The notes under the pieces were generated by a model. It was not told the origin of the DNA. It saw only the letters and a list, made by a program, of their open reading frames with translations, and searched no databases. A stretch of 64,000 nucleotides of DNA from Cordylochernes scorpioides (taxonomy: Eukaryota; Arthropoda; Arachnida; Pseudoscorpiones; Chernetidae), in assembly GCA_030710605.1 (NCBI GenBank), contig CP092869.1, positions 11,185,425 to 11,249,424 of the forward strand, given 5' to 3'. The stretch's first letter is position 1; each line of letters starts with the position of its first letter. This document shows positions 54,501 to 64,000 of this stretch, piece after piece. The position numbers and the translations under genes are program-made.

Positions 54501-55117
54501 AATGTAACCAGTGAGTTTGGTATAAGAACTTCCTTTCTTAATAATAAGTCCTTAGAAGTTGAGACTAAAACATCTCTAACACCACATATTTCTTCGTTTA
54601 TCACACTGATCCTCTTTATTGATTTAGGCGGGATGACAAAGTCGTCGGAAACAAACAATCTCTGGTTTTCCTCCTCTCGAGATTCCAGGACGGAGGTTTC
54701 CCCGAGATGAAGTTCATTTCTGCCACAATCAATGACGGCCTCGGTGGCCTTGAAGAAGTCCCATCCAAATATGATGTCATGGCTGCATTCCACCATAACA
54801 ACGAATTCAAATTAAATATTCAGACCATTAACTTCTATTTTCAGGACACATTTTCCTATGGTTTCTATTAAATTTTTGTTTGCGGCTATAAGAATGGGAC
54901 CTGGTTCTTTGAAGAGAGGTGTCTTCAGTTCGCGTCGAAATTTGTCTGAAATAACAGAATAGTCGGCTCCTGAATCCAATGAAACCAATGCTGTAATTTT
55001 GCGTCCATTTATTTCGACCATAACAAAATTTTCTTTTAATTTAGCGGCGATATACCCTGAAGGATTTTCCTCAATGGCGACCTCACCCCCGGTAGAAGCC
55101 GCTCCACCTAGTTTTTC
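51575..55117 (-). pseudogene. pol: Pol of Gypsy F (protease to integrase, broken)
   Basis: Protease SLDSGADYSVISDKF near 54,980, with a TAA at about 54,809 before CSHDIIFGWDF. RT is intact from SPWSSPVILVRKKDGTWRF through FSTMDLRSGYWQIE to CYLDDIVVY (54,100-53,690). A frameshift lies near 53,440. RNase H (HTDASGHGAVLLQ) has a further shift near 53,150, then [12 protein letters not shown] break lies near 52,770. Integrase 52738-51785 has the zinc region (HLGFARTYDKVKKRFYWPGL...CRECQ) and core Asp/Asp/Glu (IIVCTDYMTRY, MITDRGRNFIS, HPQTNGLTER); an in-frame TAA at 51,785 precedes the C-terminal tail. Confidence 0.88.
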
Positions 55118-56253
55118 AAATTCTGAGGCTTGGGAGAACGGCTGAAACGACGGGCTGGCGACTGGGATTGTCTTCGGGCTGGCGACCTTGCGCGGTTTGG
55201 ATGTGGGGAAGAGCTCCGGTTGAATTACGTCGAGGTTTGGGGCATTACATAGTCGTCGTCGGCGTCATATCTCGGTGGTCGACTTGAAAATCCAACATTT
55301 CTTTCTTCTCCGCCATTCCTTGTCCTGGCTTCAGCGAAGACCTGCCGTCGTTCCCTACAATAACGGACGACATGACCGGGTCGTCCGCAGTGGAAGCAGA
55401 TAGGTTTGTCGTTGTTGATAGGTTCTCCAATGTTCCGTCTTCCTGGGTTGGGTTGGTCGGTCGATATTATAATAGGGCGTTCGTGGTTGTTGTTGTACCA
55501 CGTTGACTTGTGGTCTGGTAGAATGTAGAGCACGGCTGACCTCTTTCCTCACAGTCTGTTCCAGGGCGTTCACCTCCCGGAGCGGATTGATCACTTCAGG
55601 TGGTGAGAATACCTTTTGTATCTCTTCTCTAACGATGCGGCGAATTAAGCCGGCCAAGTCGTCTGAGTCGTCAACACACGAAATGGGCATTACGTTTGAC
55701 AACCTAGCGAATTTCGTACGGCCGATCCGGCGCTGCTTGATGGTTGTCAGATGACGGCAGAACTTCAGGATCACATCTACCGTCTGTATGTTTTTCGCCA
55801 CCAATACCTGGTATGTGTCCTCCGATATTCCCTTTATAATGTGAGCAACTATCTCACCTTCTTCCATGCGAGGGTTCACCTGGTGGCAGAGACTAAGAAT
55901 CTCCTGGATGTATGACTCGCTGGATTCCTCGGCCTTCTGTGCTCTTGACTTCAGCGTCGAGCAGAATCCTCCTGCAGTCCGAACACACCGCGGAATGTGT
56001 CTTCAAAGCCTCTCCAAGAGTTGAGTGATTCTTCGTTATTATCAAACCACCTTCCAGCAGTTCCGTTCAAGTAAAATACGACGTTGGCAAGCTTCATGGT
56101 CTCATCCCAACTGTTGTACTTCGAAACACTCTCGTACTCTTTCAACCACTGTCCAGGGTTTATATTTCCATCTCCAGAAAAGGTAGAAGGATCTCGTTGG
56201 CGCTGACAAGGGAGGTAGGATCCGTTAACAGTAGGTCTGTGGTCGTCTTCCAT
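55108..56253 (-). pseudogene. gag: Gag of Gypsy F (two frameshifts)
   Basis: ATG at 56253. Gag domain WLKEYESVSKYNSWDETMKL and FYLNGTAGRWFDNNEES, as in element A. Frame shifts near 55,955 and near 55,430. The zinc knuckle CFHCGRPGHVVRYC is in the third frame; the C-terminal Arg/Ser region ends AAA-AAC-TAG at 55108. Pol overlaps it in the -1 frame, as in element A. Confidence 0.85.
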
Positions 56254-56353
56254 TTCTATTCTTTGTGGCAAAGGTTGAAGAATTGGTTCACGTCCCTGTA
56301 GACGTCGACTTCTTCGAAGTTCCGTCACACTACCCAGCGTCTCCGCCAAAATA

Positions 56354-56592
56354 TGTCGCGGAAATAAATAAAGCAAGGGTAAATTTGGGAATAAATAATT
56401 TATTATAAGGGGTATTTATAGGGAGAGACTTACAACTTACCCCAAGTTAAAAGATAATCCTAATGAACGGCGTTAGCCACCATCCCGTTTTCCTTATTTA
56501 CAGATCAGCTTCCCAGAAGCCCCCACACCTGTGGTCCCCCCCCGGGGTCCAGGGATGATTGACAGTTGTCCCATCTGGATGGAGCTACTTGA
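56354..56592 (-). repeat. 5' LTR of Gypsy F
   Basis: Partner of 51300-51537. Confidence 0.9.
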
Positions 56593-56619
56593 CCTTAAAT
56601 ATATATATATATATATATA

Positions 56620-57554
56620 TGTAATATGATGCAATTGTTATTGCACTATAATATTTGATGTATTACACTGTTGTAGAATCCTGTCGATTTAACCGTTCTG
56701 TGGCAATATCGTTGCGGGGTTTCTTGTTGTTCGATTTGAATGGTGAGGATTGGTTGAAACGCAGTCGTTGAGTGGTAAGTGAAGCACACAGTTAGGAATA
56801 ATCAGGACACGTGATTGAGTTTGGAAATAAAAGGCAACTGGATTGGAGGGAAGAAAGCTTGAGAAGAGCTGAGCGATTTGACTTATTAATTAGTTGATCA
56901 CATGGCGATGATGGATTTAGATGACATGAGCGGAGAGAGAGAGATCTCTAGAGTAGATGTTACCTTGTTGGAAGCGAAGGAGCCACTGTCCGAACTCGGC
57001 GAGAGCCACTGAACAACTGTAGGTGTTGTTCCTATGAGAGCGAAAACGTGACTGCCCATTCTTGCTTTTCGATTTAACACCAAGGCTCAGTTTCTCTCTG
57101 ATTGGTTGAGAGATGATCACCTGATCTTTCCCTATTGGTTGACCTGTTTAGATGCTATCTTCTGATTGGCCGGCGGCTTCCTTTAGTGTTAGTTACGCCC
57201 GGCCTGGGTCAGGAAGTGTCGGGTAGCTTGACGCTTATAACTTCGACGGATATTAGATACGTCCTGTCTTTGCCGGAAATATTGGGTGTTAGCTTTAACA
57301 TTTATAACTTCTGGTCACTAGATACGTCCTGTTTTTCCAGGAAGTGTTGGTTTAAACTTAGCTCGCAGGGACCTGGGGTCAGAAGGTTAACTGCGTCGTT
57401 ATTAATAAATATGCTCTCCTCTAGATCTACTTTCTATGTCTTTTGTTACTTTCTTTCCTCCAGTTACCTTATTCTTTTATTAAATCTTTGAAAATCATAC
57501 ATGGTACATACATAGTGGGTCGGGGTTGCATTTAATTATATACAAATTATGACA
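56620..57554 (-). repeat. 3' LTR of element G
   Basis: 935 bp. Three CCAAT-type boxes appear on the minus strand near 57,120-57,170. Near-identical to 62056-62990. Confidence 0.9.
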
Positions 57555-57789
57555 GATGCGCCCCCTACATGTGAAGAATTCAAGAAGGGGTTAGCCTGAG
57601 AGAATTCTGTAAAGTGAAAAATAATTTTGTGGGAAAATTAGTTGTGGGTATTGAGGGGCTATAAACAAGCATTGCTGGTGACATAAAAGTAAGATAGAAT
57701 GGTGTTGATGATATAGGTTGAGTATAATTAATAGAAATCAAAAATTTTTAATTGTAAGAAATCAATGAATGCTATGGTACATAGTGGGC

Positions 57790-58440
57790 TAACAAAGGAA
57801 AATGTGCCTAAACGAATTCTACTCGAGATAAGAAAGGAGATCGAGGGAGTTCTATTAAGGTTTTTGAAATCAAAATAAAAACAGTATAAAAATAGTTGAA
57901 TGAAATCAAAATTGAATGTTTTTGGTTGAAAAAGAAAAATTGTTTTGTTGCATGGTGATAAGGGAAAATGCCTAGTTACTTTTTTTGCTCGAATTTTGGA
58001 AAAGAATTCGAGGGAATTTCACAAGGTCTTTTGAAATCAAAATAAAATAAAATAAAAGTTTTTTGAGCGAAATCAAAGTTGAGTGCTTGGTTGAATGGTG
58101 AAAAAAAAAGGAAAAATGCCTAACCATATTCTATTCGAGATTGGGAATGAAATCGAAGGAATTCTATTAGGTCTTTTGAGAAATCAAAAATAAAAATAAA
58201 ATAAAAGTTTTTTGAGCGAAATCAAAGTTGAGTGCTTGGTTGAATGGTGAAAAAAAAGAAAAATGCCTAACCATATTCTAGCTCGAAATTGGGAATGGAA
58301 ACCGAGGGAATTTTATTAGGGTTTGTGAGAAATCAAAATAAAAATAAAAATAATATTTCATAAGGTATTTTGAAATCAAATAAAAATAAAAGTGGTTGAG
58401 CGAAATCAAAGTTGAGTGTTTGGAAAAAAAAGAAAAATGA
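57790..58440. repeat. Minisatellite inside element G (~125-bp units)
   Basis: About five imperfect units, each with GAGCGAAATCAAAGTTGAGT, GGTTGAATGGTGAAAAAA, AATGCCTAACCATATTCTA and GAGGGAATT...TTGAGAAATC. Internal to the element's 3' non-coding region. 58,441-59,351 contains no recognised gene. Confidence 0.75.
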
Positions 58441-59351
58441 ACAATAAAAAGGTTTCAACAACAAAGGGTGATTTAATGTTTTTAGTTTAATCGAAAACCA
58501 ATGAGTTTTCGTTGATAATTGAGTTGTGGCAGTTTAAGCTAAGTGGTAAATAGAATGATAATTGATAAATAAAAATGATAATATAAACTAATTGGAAAAT
58601 AAATGATAATTGATGATTAAAAGTGCTAATAAATTGAATAAATTGATAAATTGATTAAATATTTAAATTTTAATTGAGAGAAAATAATGAAAATGATTGA
58701 TATGAAAAATAAGGTGTATTGGTTGGAACCTTTTGGTATCTACATGCCCTGATCTACATGTATTGGTTGCTCCATTTTGCCCTATAAATGTTTTACTTGC
58801 TCAATTACGCCCTATAAATTTTTTGTCTCATCTGTAGCGACACTTAGGTGAAAAACGTGATTCTAGCCCTCAAGTGCGTTTATGCTGTGTGTACAGGAGA
58901 CATGGAAATCTATATAACCTTTATGTGTAATTTTTTGTCTTTGTGTGTGTGTTGTGAAAAAATGTTAGAAGTCTGTTGTGTAAGAAATGTGTGAGCTAGT
59001 TCTATGTGTTGTCTCGTGGATGTGTAATTGGGTGGTAAAAATCGATATGTAGACTCGAACTGGAATCAAAAATCGGTGGCATAGCGAGGTTCCCAGTTGA
59101 CCTCAATAGGGGATCTTCTCATTGTAATTAGAGATACGGAAGTGGGGTGTGTCGGGCAAACGAGAGGGAGGGAAATTGGAGATCGGACGAAGGCGCTCCG
59201 CTTTGTTTACAGAGGCCGAATTTATCGCTGCGGACTACACTTCCTGTCGTGGTGTCTCAAAATTCTCATTTCCTGCCGTCTATTTATTTTGGGGTGTGGT
59301 TCGGGGCTTGTTTTTGGAGCGTGATTTCTCCGACATTGTTTGGTCATCTTT

Positions 59352-61148
59352 TCAGTTACTGCTATCTCTTCGGAGTTTATTTAGATTTTCTGCGAGGATG
59401 GTTCCTAAAATTATGAGAAGTTTTATAAATGTTTGTCCACAATGAAGAACTGCTTGTCCAAAATTTAAAAATGCTTGTCCTAAATTAAAAACTACCTCTT
59501 GTAGTTCGAAGATTTTCTGAGCGGGCATGGTATAGATAAACAAGTAATTAATGATTAAAATTGGAATACAGTTGTATGGTAGAACTAACAAACAAAGGAT
59601 AAGAATCAGATGAAATATAGGATATTGCCCCATGTTCTCCCGTATTTTTGTAAATGGGAACTCTGAAATATTTGCTTGAACCTTTTTAATTGTAGAATTT
59701 AAATGATTGGTAGGTTCGCAGTTCTCCTGTCTGATATCTTTAGGGAGTGGTGTGATATGATTGAACTGGTTGTCAGGTTTACAGTTCTCCTGTTTGATAG
59801 TCAATGGTTTTATTAGAGATATGTCGGCGGTAATTGGTTTAGGTTGAGATGTGTGATCGTTTCTCTGACGTGGATGTGGTAATTTGGGCATTGTTTGTGT
59901 TGTGTGTACGTTGTGCTTTATGTACGAATTTTGTTTTGCTTTGGTGCCTGTGTCGGTATTTTTACGTGAAGGTTGGTTGTATTCATCGATTCTTCTAGCG
60001 AATCGGCAGGTGGGGCAGGTTTTTACCTGTTTTGCGATGTCTTGTGTCATGTTCTGCCAATAATATTGTGCTGAGATGAGCCTCGTCATCTTGGAGATGT
60101 TTGGATGGTGGTGTTGAGTGTGTACGGACTTAAGGAGTCTGGTTGTAAGTGAACTTGGGACTATAGTTTTAAGTACTCCTTTTCGGGAGACGGTGCGCAG
60201 TTTATTGTGATCTATAGTCACGCGAGATTTTCCCGGTGGAGAAGACTGTTGGCTCTGTATGAGTGGCGCATCTAGGAAGCCACAAAATGGGATACGAGTT
60301 CCAACGCCCGTTTCATGTTGTTGTACTCCATTTATGCTACGGACCTCATATTCGTATCTTGACAATCTTAACCTCCATCGAAACAATCTGCCTGACGGAG
60401 CTTTGATCTCTTTCAACCACTGCAATGCGGGATGGTCAGAAAATATTGTAAACTTTCTGCCCATTAGACAGGTGCGGAAATTATCCACACTTTCCACAAT
60501 GGCTAGGCATTGTAGTTCCAAGTCTGAATAATTTCGCTCGTGACTACGTAGAGATCGGCTGAAATGTTGAACGGTGTATGTCTTCCCATCAGGGTAGACT
60601 TGTTTAAGAACGCCTGTAATGCTGAATGTTGAGGTGTTACAGTACACCTGGCATGGCAGACCTTCCTGGTAAAGGTGTAATGTGGGGTGTGTGGTAAGGT
60701 TTTCTTTCAGGTTAGTGAACGCTTTCTGGCATTCGTCATCCCAGACCCACATGACATCCCTTTTTAGAAGGTTGACAAGTGGCGTCCGCAAGCGGGCGTG
60801 GTCTGGAATGAACTCTTTATAGACGTTCACAGCTTTTAGGAAAGATCGTAATGTTTTTCGATTGTGTGGTTGTTTGGTGGCGTGAATTTTTTCTATGTTT
60901 TGTGTAGACGGGATGATTGTGTTATTCTTAACGGTTGTATATGCGCTTGTTTGTCGTTGTTGTTGTCTTTTGGCGTGCGTGTTGTGTTTGTTGTGCGGGT
61001 TGTGCGTGTTTGTTGCGTGGTGGCGTATGGGTGCGTGTATGTTGTGAGGTACATTTGCGTGTTTATGGCGTTGCGAAGTATGGTCATGTGTGGATTTTGT
61101 GTGGTAAGTGGGTGAACTGTGTCGGTGAACGGACACTTTTTTGGGCAT
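59352..61148 (-). CDS. Element G long ORF: RNase H-like and integrase zinc-finger remnants
   Basis: 598 codons from the ATG at 61148; the frame is open to 61280 without an ATG. Order: a His/Thr/Asn-rich low-complexity N-terminus (1-95); the RT/RNase H connection (RSFLKAVNVYKEFIPDHARL) and an RNase H-like domain (FSRSLRSHERNYSDLELQCL, FTIFSDHPALQWL); the integrase HHCC finger (HTQHHHPNISK...CPTCRFA); then, instead of the integrase core, a Lys/Gln/Asn-rich stretch, a hydrophobic segment (LILILCLLVLPYNCIPIL) and a repeat-like tail (FNLGQAFLNFGQAVL). The first RNase H catalytic Asp position reads Asn (VYCNTSTFS) and the last Asp is lost. There is no internal stop. The role is unknown; it may be a decayed polyprotein kept open by composition, or a protein with a new function. 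Confidence 0.65.
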   Translation of the reverse strand: MPKKVSVHRHSSPTYHTKSTHDHTSQRHKHANVPHNIHAPIRHHATNTHNPHNKHNTHAKRQQQRQTSAYTTVKNNTIIPSTQNIEKIHATKQPHNRKTLRSFLKAVNVYKEFIPDHARLRTPLVNLLKRDVMWVWDDECQKAFTNLKENLTTHPTLHLYQEGLPCQVYCNTSTFSITGVLKQVYPDGKTYTVQHFSRSLRSHERNYSDLELQCLAIVESVDNFRTCLMGRKFTIFSDHPALQWLKEIKAPSGRLFRWRLRLSRYEYEVRSINGVQQHETGVGTRIPFCGFLDAPLIQSQQSSPPGKSRVTIDHNKLRTVSRKGVLKTIVPSSLTTRLLKSVHTQHHHPNISKMTRLISAQYYWQNMTQDIAKQVKTCPTCRFARRIDEYNQPSRKNTDTGTKAKQNSYIKHNVHTTQTMPKLPHPRQRNDHTSQPKPITADISLIKPLTIKQENCKPDNQFNHITPLPKDIRQENCEPTNHLNSTIKKVQANISEFPFTKIRENMGQYPIFHLILILCLLVLPYNCIPILIINYLFIYTMPAQKIFELQEVVFNLGQAFLNFGQAVLHCGQTFIKLLIILGTILAENLNKLRRDSSN

Positions 61149-61470
61149 TATTGGAATTGTAGGTTGGAGTCGTGGTGGCTTTATATGTGGTGGGCATAAA
61201 GTATTGGCAATTGGGTTGAGTGAAAAGTTGCGTGGTGTGAGATTAGAATGGTGGCATGTAAATATTTGGGGTTTGGGCAATGAATGCAGGCAAGGGTTTC
61301 CATGTGTGAAAGCTTTGGGTGCTGTGCGAGTCCTTTGGGACAGGTTTTGGCCTAGCCCGTGCTTGCATTCATTTGGTACATGTTTAGATACATTGTTAAA
61401 GGGGTAGGTAGGATTAGCTATGAGTCCAAAGTCAATTTCTTGACGCCATAGGGTGGGTGCCTACCTCAGT

Positions 61471-61935
61471 TCAACAGGTCTCCTCTGGAACGTCTTGGTT
61501 TGGGATGGTTGGCTTGGCTCGGGACTGCTCGCACCGTCCGCGAAATTGAAGTGAAGTCCGGTACTGGAAGATCATTTTGGGATCGTTTGGTTGTCCCGGA
61601 TCGCGCGGATTGGTTTCGGGGACTGTGTACGGCATGGCGGTGGATGACTCCTCGGTGGTCGGTGTCCGGTCTTGGTGACACTCGCCTGGGGTTGGTGGGG
61701 GTTGTGTCCGTCGTCCTCCCCGGGGAATGGCGCTCCGGAATTCCGTCTCACTTTGTGGGGCGTTGACACGTCGGATGGCCACGGTCATCTGCCATATGAT
61801 GGCCGCTAGAAGGCGCCTGGTCGCCTCTCTTCTTGTCCGCTTCTTCGTTGTCAGTTTCTTTCCGTTCGTTGCCAGTTTCTTCTCTCTTGGTTTGTCATTG
61901 CCTTTTGTTTTGCTGGCGCCTGGGCTAATTTCCAT
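61471..61935 (-). CDS. Element G short basic ORF (possible Gag remnant)
   Basis: ATG at 61935, 154 residues, first ORF after the 5' LTR on the minus strand. Rich in Lys/Arg near the start (REKKLATNGKKLTTKKRTRR) and Pro/Thr later. No zinc knuckle and no recognised domain; position alone suggests Gag. Confidence 0.35.
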   Translation of the reverse strand: MEISPGASKTKGNDKPREKKLATNGKKLTTKKRTRREATRRLLAAIIWQMTVAIRRVNAPQSETEFRSAIPRGGRRTQPPPTPGECHQDRTPTTEESSTAMPYTVPETNPRDPGQPNDPKMIFQYRTSLQFRGRCEQSRAKPTIPNQDVPEETC

Positions 61936-61979
61936 CTTTATCCTGATTAAGTTCCATAATCTTTATCCTGTCGACTCTG

Positions 61980-62055
61980 TGTAATATGATGCAAAAGTTG
62001 TTATTACACTATAATACTTGTTGTATTACACTGTTGTAGAATCCTGTCGACTCTG
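61980..62055. repeat. Extra 76-bp unit next to the 5' LTR of element G
   Basis: TGTAATATGATGCAA...GAATCCTGTCGACTC is repeated at the inner end of the LTR (62056 on) with a period of 76 bp. The left LTR has only one unit. It makes the inner LTR border, and therefore the primer site, uncertain; TGGAACTTAATCAGG (from about 61,957 on the minus strand) is a candidate. Confidence 0.7.
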
Positions 62056-62990
62056 TGTAATATGATGCAATTGTTATTGCACTATAATATTTGATGTATT
62101 ACACTGTTGTAGAATCCTGTCGATTTAACCGTTCTGTGGCAATATCGTTGCGGGGTTTCTTGTTGTTCGATTTGAATGGTGAGGATTGGTTGAAACGCAG
62201 TCGTTGAGTGGTAAGTGAAGCACACAGTTAGGAATAATCAGGACACGTGATTGAGTTTGGAAATAAAAGGCAACTGGATTGGAGGGAAGAAAGCTTGAGA
62301 AGAGCTGAGCGATTTGACTTATTAATTAGTTGATCACATGGCGATGATGGATTTAGATGACATGAGCGGAGAGAGAGAGATCTCTAGAGTAGATGTTACC
62401 TTGTTGGAAGCGAAGGAGCCACTGTCCGAACTCGGCGAGAGCCACTGAACAACTGTAGGTGTTGTTCCTATGAGAGCGAAAACGTGACTGCCCATTCTTG
62501 CTTTTCGATTTAACACCAAGGCTCAGTTTCTCTCTGATTGGTTGAGAGATGATCACCTGATCTTTCCCTATTGGTTGACCTGTTTAGATGCTATCTTCTG
62601 ATTGGCCGGCGGCTTCCTTTAGTGTTAGTTACGCCCGGCCTGGGTCAGGAAGTGTCGGGTAGCTTGACGCTTATAACTTCGACGGATATTAGATACGTCC
62701 TGTCTTTGCCGGAAATATTGGGTGTTAGCTTTAACATTTATAACTTCTGGTCACTAGATACGTCCTGTTTTTCCAGGAAGTGTTGGTTTAAACTTAGCTC
62801 GCAGGGACCTGGGGTCAGAAGGTTAACTGCGTCGTTATTAATAAATATGCTCTCCTCTAGATCTACTTTCTATGTCTTTTGTTACTTTCTTTCCTCCAGT
62901 TACCTTATTCTTTTATTAAATTTTTGAAAATCATACATGGTACATACATAGTGGGTCGGGGTTGCATTTAATTATATACAAATTATGACA
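62056..62990 (-). repeat. 5' LTR of element G
   Basis: Partner of 56620-57554, same length. Confidence 0.9.
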
Positions 62991-63262
62991 TATATTAAAA
63001 TGAAGAAAGCATTTTATGACTACAAGCACATGTGCTTTTTAGATAGCAGAACGCCATCTAGTAGAGCAAAAATAAACTAACGTTGATTTAGCCTGTACCC
63101 TGATATTCGGCCTACTCAATTTCTTGATAAATCAAGAAAATCCAACCACGAATCTAAAAAGGAGATGAGCTTGTAGTCAGGATATGCTTTCTTTATTTTT
63201 AATATCAACACTTGACCCACTTATTTATTATTTTTTCTATTGTTTTTCCATATATATATATA
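62991..63262. repeat. Diverged relative of the hammerhead repeat, fold-back
   Basis: GAACGCCATCTAGTAG, AACGTTGATTT, TTCTTGATAAATCAAGAAAA and CCAACCACGAATC follow the same order as the 20.6-21.9 kb unit. The hammerhead core is lost. GCATTTTATGACTACAAGC near 63,010 is inverted at 63,168-63,190. Confidence 0.55.
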
Positions 63263-63305
63263 CTAGAAGAATGACCCGGCTTCGCCCGAGAAATCCCCCG
63301 AGTGA
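63263..63305 (-). mobile_element. Helitron-like 3' terminus
   Basis: CTAG at 63263-63266 followed on the plus strand by AAGAATGACCCGGCTTCGCC: the hairpin-CTAG-T arrangement reversed. Confidence 0.5.
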
Positions 63306-63906
63306 AGTATCCTTCATACTGAGAGTACATCAATAATAAATAGTAGAAGTGCTATAGAATAGCAATACAGAGGAAACACATAAACTACAGGGAAAAAAGT
63401 GTGTAATGGCAAAAATTGTATTATATTAGTTTTAGGTATTTGATTTAATTATTTTTTGCAATCCATTTAGTTGTTTCAAAATTAATATAGTTTAAATAGA
63501 CGGCAGCTTTTCCACCAAACCCCCATTAACCTTTGAAATTGCCTGAGTTGAGTGACTGACTGTAAATAATCCTGACTGCGATGCCCATCTTCTCAGTAAG
63601 AATAAAATAAAAAAAGGTTTATAAAAAAATAATACAAAATACGGGCATATAAATATTTTTCTGTAAAAAAATAAAAGAGCATATGGAAATATTAGGCAAA
63701 CATATGTGTTCGCTAATGATTGCGACTGCATTTTGAACGATTTTTAAAAAGATATTTAAACAAATAAAGGCCAGAACAAAAATTAGTAAAAAATAAGAAA
63801 TCCATTATTTACATACATTCACAAAAGCAAACGATGACAGAATTGATGACTCTGATACTTGTATATTTCAATAATATAAATGAGTTTGCAAAATTGTAAA
63901 AAAAAA
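63306..63906. other. No gene recognised
   Basis: AT-rich; only short unrecognised frames (63492-63731). Confidence 0.5.
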
Positions 63907-63977
63907 TGCATCGGTCGGGAATTGAACTCGGGCCGCCCACGTGGCAGGCGAGCATTCTACCACTGAACCACCGATGC
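63907..63977 (-). tRNA. tRNA-Gly(GCC)-like, second copy, possibly a pseudogene
   Basis: 71 nt, closely related to 11165-11235. The acceptor pairs perfectly (GCATCGG/CCGATGC), the anticodon GCC is kept and a T run follows. In the T arm, CCGAG against CCCGA leaves two mispairs, and the B box reads AGTTCAATTCC. Flanks on both sides match those of the first copy, so the two arose by segmental or transposon-mediated duplication. Confidence 0.65.
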
Positions 63978-64000
63978 TTATAAGGAATGGCCATATTTGG

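Larger units (their letters stand above)
51300..56592 (-). mobile_element. Ty3/Gypsy retrotransposon F, related to A
   Basis: LTRs 51300-51537 and 56354-56592 (about 239 bp, very few differences). Primer site TGGCGGAGACGCTGG lies five bases after the 5' LTR, and a purine tract AAAGAGGGGGTAATC before the 3' LTR. Gag and pol are on the minus strand with several lesions. The target duplication is not clear because both flanks are TA-rich. Confidence 0.9.
56620..62990 (-). mobile_element. LTR retrotransposon G, non-autonomous, recently inserted
   Basis: LTRs 56620-57554 and 62056-62990 are each 935 bp and almost identical (the only difference I noticed is C/T near 57,486/62,922). Termini TGT...ACA; TATA flanks both ends, a possible 4-bp target duplication in TA-rich DNA. 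The purine tract GTAGGGGGCGCATC next to the left LTR puts the element on the minus strand. Between the LTRs are a short basic ORF, a 598-codon frame with RNase H-like and integrase zinc-finger remnants, and a long non-coding part. No RT catalytic motif and no integrase core were found. Confidence 0.82.

Noticed and set aside
59149-59300. Plus-strand peptide ALFTEAEFIAADYTSC that resembles the Copia RNase H motif (STEAEYIA)
   Set aside because: Only about 14 residues, no further Copia sequence around it, and it lies inside the non-coding 3' part of element G. Chance or a tiny fragment; not annotated.
1-64000. CRISPR arrays, operons or prokaryotic genes
   Set aside because: Tandem repeats here are 70-343 bp without spacers, and gene and transposon types are eukaryotic.

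Overview
The window is a transposon-dense, AT-rich stretch of an animal genome. Only one stretch looks like a host protein-coding gene: an uninterrupted coding exon for a double MATH-BTB-BACK (speckle-type POZ/TDPOZ-like) protein on the minus strand at 43.76-45.99 kb. TDPOZ-like genes are strongly expanded in spiders. With Ty3/Gypsy, Copia, Penelope-like, Helitron, Tc1, mariner, maT, hAT and pogo-type elements side by side, this suggests an arachnid, probably a spider (inference, moderate confidence). Two tRNA-Gly(GCC)-like sequences and two 100-N scaffold gaps are also present.

Layout. 0-7.5 kb: minus-strand Gypsy element A (5' LTR, intact gag, open start of pol) sits directly against the clipped 3' LTR of minus-strand Gypsy B. 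Next comes a plus-strand LTR carrying a hAT MITE. 8-14.3 kb: a SINE-like repeat, gap 1, then a cluster of Helitron-like non-autonomous elements, two of which begin with the 5' end of U2 snRNA, plus a tRNA-Gly. 14.6-19 kb: plus-strand Gypsy C inside a SINE-like copy. 19.6-21.9 kb: a pogo-type MITE, a tandem duplication and an array of 343-bp repeats with hammerhead ribozymes (retrozyme-like).

21.9-35.9 kb: a giant inverted repeat (arms about 4.1 kb after removing later insertions, spacer about 0.1 kb). It carries in each arm a SINE-like copy, a Tc1 relic, a mariner end and a Copia 3' end. The left arm was later hit by Gypsy D and the right arm by a DD34D mariner; each arm shows the empty site of the other's insertion. 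35.9-40.6 kb: decayed minus-strand Helitron with helicase motifs. 40.9-47.1 kb: fold-back elements and MITEs around the MATH-BTB gene. 47.6-49.3 kb: a DD37D maT-like transposon inside a SINE-like copy. 50-51 kb: a tRNA-like relic and a Penelope-like GIY-YIG fragment ending in gap 2. 51.3-56.6 kb: decayed minus-strand Gypsy F, related to A. 56.6-63.0 kb: LTR element G with near-identical 935-bp LTRs but no recognisable reverse transcriptase or integrase core. 63.0-64 kb: a diverged relative of the hammerhead repeat, a Helitron-like end and a second tRNA-Gly-like sequence.

The Gypsy elements show three ways of joining Gag to Pol: a probable -1 frameshift (A, F), an in-frame UAA at an aligned position (B, D), and a single fused frame (C). 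All boundaries were read by eye; no search or alignment program was run.
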